From Manihot esculenta (lineage: Eukaryota > Streptophyta > Magnoliopsida > Malpighiales > Euphorbiaceae), in contig NC_035171.2 of assembly GCF_001659605.2 (NCBI RefSeq), positions 1,185,050-1,249,049 on the forward strand: a DNA stretch of 64,000 nucleotides, written 5' to 3'. Below, one piece after another: positions 56,127 to 64,000 of this stretch (positions are counted from its first letter, which is position 1; each line of letters begins with the position of its first letter). A model generated the notes under the pieces. That model was not told where the DNA came from, made no database searches, and worked only from the letters and a program-made list of their open reading frames with translations. The position numbers and the translations under genes were made by a program.

Positions 56127-57121
56127 AGTAGTGAGCTTTATGGGGATGACTGATGTAGACCCAGTTGAGGAATCTCTTGTAAATGCTAACTCTTTTATTA
56201 TAATCTTGGTCTAGCAGGTATCTGCCTCTTTTACACAAAAACAGTGGCATGAGAAAGCGACTGAGGAAGCAGTTGAACAGTATAGCTTTTCAATGAAAAA
56301 GCATTAACTTGCTAGGAACCCACGGTCTAAGATACTGTTACCATACAAGACCTACACCACTTAACCAGTCATTCCTTCAACAAATGAGAGTGAGACCACA
56401 GTGAGATGGAGACTAGAATTTGGCGTCTGAGGAAGGAGATGAAAGAGTACTTGATGAAAAGAAAAGTGAGAGCTTTGGGAGCTACAATAAAAACAAAAGG
56501 GTATACTGAGTAAGAAAGCACAAAAAATTAGATTAGAATAATATATTTATTAATCTGTTTGCAATGGGTATTTTATATTCTTTATTTCTTTTTGGGAAGG
56601 TTCTCAATGGTTTTGAAAACTTTAGATGCTTCACTATCTATTATTACTGTGCAATATCATTCACAGCTCACAGGATGATATCATCTTGTTTTATGATAGG
56701 TGAGGAGCAAGTAACGCCTCTATGTTTCTTGTTTCTGCGAGGACTTCAAGTTTTCAACTCCAAGTATCAAAGCACATGCAATTTCTTACCATCTTGATAA
56801 TGGACTCTGGAACTTAAATCGTATAAATGACAAACTTTTCTCTGTTCATCTTCCCTCTGGAATTGATAAATGTTTTTTTTCTTATGGTTTTTTTAAGCAT
56901 AGTCAGATGTAAGGTAATTTAGAGAGCGTGTGTAGATACCGTCATCTCTGAAATTTTCACTTGAATATGGTGGTATGATCAAATTGTTCTGGTTTACATG
57001 CATGGATAATTCATCTCCAAGATTCTCACTGCATTTCCAAGTTTCAGGTTAGATTCAATTCTGTCCACAACCAACACTTGTACATACAGTCTAGAACTTC
57101 ATCTCCTTAACTCGTTTTTAG
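56127..57121. other. Spacer between remorin and an exon-like fragment
   Basis: Remorin leader and promoter on the left. The remainder holds short chance ORFs. An acceptor-like CTCGTTTTTAG ends at 57121. Confidence 0.45.
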
Positions 57122-57316
57122 GTGACTGCAAGGAGTGAAAAGGCAATAAAAGTTGAGACAAACATCACCACACTAACCGCCCAATTGGAAAAACTCTATC
57201 AAGTCTATGGCAGATATGACCCTGCTCTCTCTTCCTCTGGCCCTGACCTGCTTTTGGCCTTGGTGTTGGAGAAAGTAGAGCTAGTCAAGGATTACCACGC
57301 GAGAAGGGTGTTTTAG
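57122..57316 (+). pseudogene. Unidentified exon-like fragment (64 codons)
   Basis: Directly after a good splice acceptor (CGTTTTTAG), an open frame of 64 codons ends in TAG at 57314-57316. It reads VTARSEKAIKVETNITTLTA, then QLEKLYQVYGRYDPAL, then PDLLLALVLEKVELV and KDYHARRVF. The amphipathic heptad pattern and natural amino-acid use look like a true protein end, but it has no ATG (GTG first) and I found no upstream exon in the preceding 1 kb. It may be the last exon of a lost gene or a gene fragment carried by a transposon. I do not recognise the family. Confidence 0.4.
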
Positions 57317-58690
57317 TAGGAACTTCGTCCATAAGCCACATCAGCCTAAAACGTGGCTATTACGTGTCATGTGAGGCGTTGTCTTATTCAGCAAGTTTTC
57401 AACTTGCAGGCAGAACTATAACTACATTGCATAGGTATCATACATTCTTCAATCCTTTGCGGTTCAATTACATAGAACTTTTAAAGTTGAGAAAAGCATC
57501 CTTCATTAGCGTGGTGTACAAGAGATTTTTCCTTAGTTTCTCGTATTGAGGTGACAGCTTTCTCTCTTCACAAAAAGAGAGATATTTCTTACCATATGGA
57601 AAGGATTTTGAAGTTGAAATAACACCCTTTCCTTTCATCATATGAGGAAAGCAAGGAAAGGGAATGATCAAATGAACCGAGAAAAGATGATTTGCTAAGA
57701 AATTCATATCAAAATATTCATATTTGAGTAAATCATAAAGATAAATTAAATTCAGATATACCCATCAATTCAATTTAAAATTTTGTTACTCTTATAATAA
57801 GAATTATTTAAAAAGATTATTATTATTTTCTATTATATTTTTCACTTCATCTAAATTATACTAAAAGAATATCGTTAAATCCATAAAATAATGACAATTG
57901 TATTCACTTTTTTTTTTTGCTGTATTAAAAAAAAATCTTTATTTTTTTCATGTTATTTTTTTTTTTTATATTTTTTGTCATGTTAGAAACTCATTAACTT
58001 TTTACTATAATAAAAAAGAATAAAAATAGTTATCCTCTAATGAATTATTGGAACTGATTGATGGGAATTTATTCAAAAAGTAGAATCATGATGCTCCTAT
58101 TTAAAAAAAGTAATATCTAAGCATGCTAGAAACCCTTGAGATCATTACTTTCACAGTTTCATTTCTTTTTTTAATCTCAAACTTTGAAAGATGGTGATGC
58201 TTGATTAAAAAAATAAGTGTACATGTAATCATTTAATTTTGTATTTAGTTGAATCTATGTAAATCATGATTATATCATCCATTAATTTAATAAAATTAAA
58301 AAAGGAAAATCCTTGAGATGGGTGACCATTCAGCACATTACATCTCTCTGTGCAAGTCTCATACATAAACTCAAAGGACTAATCATAAAGTATAATGAAT
58401 GGGACATGGGTTTATAGTGACAATGTGAATAGACCCACCAACCAATTGAATTGAAATCAACCAACAATGTGACTTAGGGTTTGCTAGGATCAACAGGTAG
58501 AAGATAAGCAACATGGGGTCCATTTGCTTAATGTATTTACCTTATAATGCTTGATGACAAGACATCCCCTGTTAATAATGCAAGTTTTATCTCTCTTTCA
58601 ACCTTCAAAACTTATAATCTTCCCACTACACTACACTATTCCTGCCTAGCTTCACTTTCTTTCCTTCCTTCCTTCTCTTGCCTATGATCA
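57317..58690. other. Intergenic DNA
   Basis: AT-rich in the middle (57750-58020). The last few hundred bp, with CT-rich stretches near 58655-58675, are the probable promoter and leader of the next gene. No ORF supported. Confidence 0.5.
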
Positions 58691-59439
58691 ATGGCTGTAG
58701 CAAGCTTTTCTTCTCCTCACATCCTGCTTCAAAATTCTGGTTCAATCATAAAGCCTAAAGGCAAAACTATGATGCTTCAACACACTCAGGTTCCGCTCAA
58801 GAAATCTCCTGCACTTCAACCCAGATCATCTTACAAACACAAGGTATTCATTCTCCTGAACACACTCATACCATCAATTCCTCTCTGTTTTCCTTTGTCC
58901 CTGAAGCTGTAATATGGATCTTCTTGTTTAATGAAATAAAAAACAAGTGAATTGTATCAGATTGTCACCTAAGAATCAAGAATGATCATTGAAACGGTGC
59001 TACTTGTTTGCCTTTTCTTAATTTAAACAGGTATTTGAGAATCAATCTGAGGGCATAATTTGTTACAGAGATGAAAGTGGAGAGATCATTTGTGAAGGAT
59101 TTGATGAAGGTCCTCGGTTCCATCAACAGTTTCCAAGAACAGCATATCATTCAACTTCAAGGTAGATTATCCCAATACAAAATATTTTATTATTATTCGT
59201 TATTTCCCTTCATTATAGTTGACTATCAAACAATTTTTATTTTATCTTATTGTAAAAAAATGTGTCTTTTTTCGTTCGTGGGTGATGGTTTGATTGAATA
59301 CAGAGATGCAGAGATTATCAATCTGCTTCAACAAAGATTGCTTCAAGTTGTTAATGGTGGGGAGTTTAACAACTCTGACAAAGGAGTTGCTGCTGTGCAA
59401 GAAGACTTCGAATGGGAAGGCTTTAACAAATTCTGCTGA
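58691..59439 (+). CDS. Small conserved plant protein, putative plastid-targeted, unknown function
   Basis: Three exons, 58691-58843, 59031-59161 and 59304-59439, total 420 nt, 139 aa. All junctions are GT-AG and in frame. Residues 1-about 50 (MAVASFSSPHILLQNSGSII, then Lys/Ser/Gln-rich) look like a chloroplast transit peptide. The core carries EGIICYRDESGEIICEGFDE, GPRFHQQFPR, RDAEIINLLQQRLLQVVNGG, and an acidic-aromatic end EDFEWEGFNKF. The strongly patterned core suggests a conserved plant family. I do not recall a characterised member and assign no function. The third exon must be joined by a split Arg codon, since the unspliced frame would instead run through the intron. Confidence 0.78.
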
Positions 59440-60107
59440 TCAATCACTAACTCTAGCCTCATGTTCGTCAATGTGCTTAAAATAATTTGCATCGATATGG
59501 AAAGAAGTATTTCATTTCTTACAATATCAGAATGTAATTAAATGCCCAGCATAAACCTTAATCATATTTCCCATATTTTGTAATCAAGTTCCAACATCAT
59601 TTACATAAAGTCATTTTGGGAAAGAAGCAAATTTACTTTCTGAATTGCCAGTCCAATCCTCTGGAAAGCTCTTCATTCCTAAGTCGAGGAATTTCAATAC
59701 ACGAAGGACGAGATATCAAATGCCCAAACATAGAAGGAAACAAAACCAGATGTATTATTTAGAAAGAACATCAAAATCTAAGTACAAAAATGTCAAACAT
59801 CTTGAAATTCAGACACTGCAACCGTAAAAATAGATGAATAAATACATTGTGCTGAGATTTCATGGAGCGGTCATTCAAATTAATACCTCTTCCTGAAATT
59901 CCTATGGCTTTAACAGCTTTCTTCTGCTTCTCCTAACAAAAAATTACCGACTTTTCTTTTTTAACTAAACATACAAATGTAATTCCTATATTAAAAAAAA
60001 AAAAGAATAAAAATATAAGGAAAAAATATATGAACATGGGAAAAACCGAGTGGGACTATTGTCCCAAAATGCATATGTAAAATTTACAAGCATAGAGACT
60101 CGCAGTA
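59440..60107. other. Convergent intergenic region
   Basis: 3' UTRs of the small gene and of FAB1. No ORF of note. An A-run lies near 59992-60005. Confidence 0.5.
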
Positions 60108-63100
60108 TCATTCAACCGAGGTCCCGCCCACTGTGTTGTTCTCTTCGCAAAAATCTGACTGGGATTTACTTGGAACGATAGTAGGAGGTGACCACTGATC
60201 TGGGACCATCAGAAAATAGGCAGTCATTGCCTTCCTGAACCTCTTTTTGTATTGCTTTGGAGAAATCACAGTTGGGGATGAGTTCTTTGGCCCACCGAGT
60301 ATGCCTGAAGCTTTCACCCAAGTTTCCAGGTGCTTGTCCCATGTATACTGCCTCATGAAATCAATGATTCCAAGAACTAATTCATGCTTCTCTTCGTCCA
60401 CCCCGACCAATAACGAGTAGTCCATTACATCGATAGACTGCATCAGCACAAGCAAAAAACAAGTCAACATGTAAAACAAAGTTATTTCGCCTGAAATGCA
60501 GGGGAACCTATCAAATAGATACTTCAAATGCTTTGAACACAACAAGCCATCTCCAACCACACATGCACACAGAATTTGACACTTACTGCTAGAAAAGAAG
60601 TATCATTCCAGACAGCTCTCTCTAGCAACCGCTTTGCCTTGTTTCCAACAAAAATTGGAGAAGTTGGCATTGCTTCAATCAAGTTCTGATCCAAAAGAAC
60701 TTTATTGTTCCCACTAGAATCAGCATTATATCGTGATCGGGAAGATCCCTTAAGATCATAAAGGCGGGTCAAATTCCTCCTGAACAGAAGATTCTCCATG
60801 ACCAGAACATCCATTTTTGATTCTTTCCCACCTTTTGGATGCCTTGATGTGACCTTCCAAAATAAAAGGCGAGAAAATACATAATAAATTCCAGGAAAAA
60901 TATGCAACTTCGTGTGGACAAGTTCAATGAATGGGCCCGGCAAGCTGTAAAATTAAATTGAATGACTAGGATAATTTAGGATATTTTTAAAGGTTTAGAG
61001 AAAAAGTACCTGATAGATCCCCAAAATTTTAGCCAGGCATGTTGGACTTCTTGAGCTGATTGAATCAGAGAGGTACTTGAAATATTCAGGAGCAAATTTT
61101 ATAAAAGACTCCAACTCTGTCTTTGTGACTTGTTTGATAATAAACCGGTCGTCCAAGGTTTTAGCAAAGAATACATTACTCTTGCCCCCTTGAGCTCCCC
61201 ACTTCTTACAACGACTGAGAGACCTTATGAAATCAAGCTCAGATGGGCAACATATCCTCCTCAAGGCTTCAAAACTTTTTGCATAGTAACAAGTCACAGA
61301 ATATTTCACCTTTCCAAGTGAGCCTTCATCTCCAAAAGAAACTCTGGCATGCATAGTTTTTGTGTGAGAGAGTGGGTCTAAAAGCAGAGGGCTACGAGAT
61401 CCAGTTATAGACAAGATACTCTCATCTATAGACCCATGACTTCTGAGAGAATCAATGATGACTTCATCAACCGAGTGGAATGACTGAGAAGTCACAGAAT
61501 CAAATAGATTTAAAGAAGAATTCAAATCCCGGACATCGGTTAGTTGGCCATGATACTCTGGTGATACTAGTGCATAAGATATAATGCTTGTAGGCTCATC
61601 ATCATACACAGGAATGACAGTGTCATTTACACCCACAGGCAGGAGGAGCCTAGCACCACCCTGCAGTTCCAACTCCCTGAAGGATGAAACATAGACTGGA
61701 TTATACTCACCCATTGTATCAAGCTTCTCAGAGCTTGCTAGAAAATTCTTGTTCAATGACCGGTAAAAGTTTAGGAAGGGCATTCTTAAGTAGCTGACAG
61801 AATCTTCCATATTATCAGAGGCCTTGGTGTATAATGCAGGTGAAGGTGAATAACTGACCTTGGGCCCATTTTGGTCTTCCGCTCGATTGTTTAGATCTAA
61901 ACCTTCCAGTGCTGTAGTTGTGGTTGACAAATCTGCCACAACAGAATCAGAAAGCACACTGGTATCATCCTTTGATATTCCAACTCCTGGGAAATTCTCA
62001 CCTGTCCATGCAGCATCAAGGGTATCAGATAAATTTGACACAATGGGAACCTGGCTCTCAGAACGAGTCCTGCGAACATTTCCACTACATCCCAAACTGT
62101 TAGGTTGATCACAGATGGGAATGACAGCTGAAAGGTCAGCACGGTCTTCCTTTTCAAGATTAGAACCTTGATTCATATCTGTTTTCTGGACAGTGTCACA
62201 CTGATCAGGATTACTTCCAAATCCTGCTCGTTGATCTGGGATCTTAAGCAATGTTGTATCTACAGGAAGAGAGTCACAACTGCCAACACTCTTTCCTGGC
62301 TGGTCATTCACATCCATCTCAGTGAGCTGCTCAGTGTTAGCTATGGGTTTTTCCTCATGTCCTGAACTTGACCAATTCAAATTATCCTGAAGACTGTTGA
62401 TATCTAAATTGGCTGCATAAATTAGGCGGTGGTCCCACATGTAAGACTGGAAAAGCAACTGTCGCCGCAGTCTATTGATCTCAAGAATGTCAATAACACG
62501 CTGACCCTTTTTTGCTTCTCTATTCAAAGCCTTTTGGAGCGATTCCTAAAACAATAATGAGAACAAGCAGAATTAGTTATTAAATATAGCAAAAAGTTTT
62601 ACCTCTCATTTTGATGGAGGTATATGAAATAGTGATATTCAAATTTAATTATCCACAGATACCCTTTAATTTTTTATACTCATATATTTGGATTTAATAA
62701 AGGATATTTACTTTTTAATCCCTGTGTCATATAGAAAAACTCATTAGTCAGTCTCTCGATTTCGAAAAATACAATAAAATGCCTTTGACGTTTTAAAAAG
62801 TCTATTAATTAGTCCCTCCATTAATTTTAACCATTAAGTATTGCAAAAAAATCTAAAATACCTTGATACAGAGGAAATAATTAATAGACTTTTTACAAAT
62901 TGAGAGATCAATTATTGTGTTTCCAAACCATAGTCATTAAATAGTTAAAAACTTAATGGCTAAAATTAATGGAGGGACTAATGTTAGGAATATTTTAATG
63001 TATTTTTTAAAACCGAAGAATCACCTAATAAGTTTTCCTATAACATAGGGATTAAATAGTAAATATTCCTAAACAATATGCACATATAGAACTATAGATA

Positions 63101-63971
63101 TAAATACCTAGAAAAATTCATCTTTTTCAAATTCACGATTTCTCAACTAAATTCATGAATTTAATCTTTAGTTGTAAACCTAACTAATATCAGCTATATA
63201 CCTACAGCATATGAAAATTTGATGTAAAATATCCATGAAAAACTAAGGTAATTATTATAGAAATTGCATAAATGTGAAATCAAGACAGATGAAAATTATC
63301 ATAAATTAATGTGAAACCAAAGCAGATGAAAGTCCATATTTCTGATGTTACGATGGGGCCCATTCTTGTTGATTAAGAAGGACTGACTTGAGCAGCTTAG
63401 ACAATTACAAAGTATTGAAGCATGTTGATCAAGAATCTAAATGTTCAATGAGCAGGAATCTAATTACTGACATTTTACACACATGAGGGCACCAGCAGAT
63501 TCAGATTAATAACAAACTCTGGCCTAACATATGCTAAAAGACAGTCAAATGTATACTTTCCATAATGATTCAAAGAGCATTAGTAAGTAAATTTAGCTCG
63601 TCCAAGTGACTTGAAGATTTACACACAGAAATACTGTGAAATAAAAGCAGCTTAGACTAGGATTTCTAAATTCATTTACATGCATGTACATCATCTGAAA
63701 TGGTCTAATAAACTCAACAGCCATGTGTATAACTGGGCTTGTAGGACATGGCTTTTATGTAACTAAGGGCTAGAAGACTAACATGCAGAGAAAGCCTGAC
63801 CTCAAATTCTGCCTTCTCCTTCTTTAACATTACTTCAAGTTCTCCTATTTGGCCTCTTGATTCAGGTAGTTTTGTGACACTGTTTGGTGGTCCTGCACTA
63901 GGTCTTTTCTCTGCAATTTGACTCAGAGCATTAAGTACTTCAGAAAATAGAAGCTCTGCCCGGTCAACAAC
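60108..63971 (-). CDS. FAB1: FAB1/PIKfyve phosphatidylinositol-3-phosphate 5-kinase, C-terminal part (5' end outside window)
   Basis: Four exons on the minus strand: 63971-63801, 62545-61010, 60853-60587 and 60437-60108. All introns are phase 0, and the total is 767 codons plus stop. The exon at 63971 begins at a splice acceptor, so more exons lie to the right. Content in order: a Glu/Lys-rich coiled stretch, a long low-complexity Ser/Asp/Asn linker, then ARVSFGDEGSLGKVKYSVTC (start of the PIPK domain), CKKWGAQGGKSNVFFAKTLD, DRFIIKQVTKTELE (ATP-site Lys), MDVLVMENLLF, LYDLKGSSRSRY, SIDVMDYSLLVG (metal-binding Asp), IIDFMRQYTWDK and KRFRKAMTAYFLMVPDQW. It makes PI(3,5)P2 on late endosomes and vacuoles, which controls vacuole shape and endosomal traffic. 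The FYVE and CCT domains would be upstream, so A, B or C/D paralogue is not decided. Confidence 0.95.
62701..63070. mobile_element. MITE-like element in FAB1 intron, 370 bp with ~70-bp inverted ends
   Basis: The left end AGGATATTTACTTTTTAATC and the inverted right end AGGAATATTTACTATTTAAT match over about 70 bp with mismatches. The interior is also largely self-complementary (AATTAGTCCCTCCATTAATT left, AATTAATGGAGGGACTAAT right). It has no coding capacity. It belongs to the same family as the nested element at 26487-26815. It sits wholly within the 1,255-bp intron between the exons ending at 63801 and starting at 62545, so splicing should not be affected. Confidence 0.75.
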
Positions 63972-64000
63972 CTGTTATAATCAGATAATTAAAAAACTCA

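Noticed and set aside
59645..59827. 60-codon Lys/Arg-rich ORF
   Set aside because: Located in the convergent 3' region, no homology, no promoter.
61130..62365. Plus-strand and alternate-frame ORFs opposite the FAB1 large exon
   Set aside because: Shadows of the 1,536-nt FAB1 coding exon, which has clear family motifs.

Overview
The window is nuclear DNA from a flowering plant, most likely a woody or shrubby core eudicot. The spliced protein sequences and AT-rich spacers fit the rosid order Malpighiales (Euphorbiaceae such as cassava, rubber tree or Jatropha), but the species is an inference. All genes have GT-AG introns. There is no sign of bacterial, organellar or CRISPR sequence, and I saw no tRNA or rRNA gene.

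Layout. 1-4737: a decayed Ty3/Gypsy retrotransposon on the minus strand, interrupted by a 2,286-bp solo LTR (730-3015) with a perfect 5-bp target-site duplication. 4738-10183: AT-rich spacer with GC-rich exon-like islands and a 310-bp tandem duplication. 10184-11281: a two-exon short PPR protein gene (THA8-like type). 14276-18160: a nine-exon, tail-anchored ER ubiquitin-conjugating enzyme (UBC33/34 type, minus strand) whose first coding intron carries a perfect 273-bp tandem duplication that copies the exon 1 splice donor. 21077-21334: an intronless small secreted-peptide candidate. 23-33.5 kb: a very AT-rich, gene-empty block with foldback and MITE-like elements, a long polypyrimidine tract and one GC-richer island of unknown origin.

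34.1-41.7 kb: two tandem pectin methylesterase genes with N-terminal inhibitor domains. They share one intron position but are strongly diverged. 42.5-47.1 kb: a 15-exon mitochondrial-type alanine aminotransferase. 48.3-51.8 kb: the proteasome alpha-5 subunit (minus strand, 237 aa). 53.5-56.1 kb: a remorin-family protein (minus). 57.1 kb: an unidentified exon-like fragment. 58.7-59.4 kb: a small three-exon plant protein of unknown function. 60.1-64.0 kb: the C-terminal part of a FAB1/PIKfyve phosphatidylinositol-3-phosphate 5-kinase (minus), whose 5' part lies beyond the right edge.

The genes are ordinary housekeeping and cell-wall genes and do not form one pathway. UBC33/34 and the proteasome subunit both serve ubiquitin-dependent turnover, and the two PMEs are a local duplicate pair. 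I reconstructed intron-exon structures by hand from splice sites and reading phase. All listed exon sets add up to an open frame. I did not find a clearly new system. The best leads are the UBC splice-donor duplication, the secreted-peptide candidate with an internal FRxIP repeat, and the palindrome-rich solo LTR.
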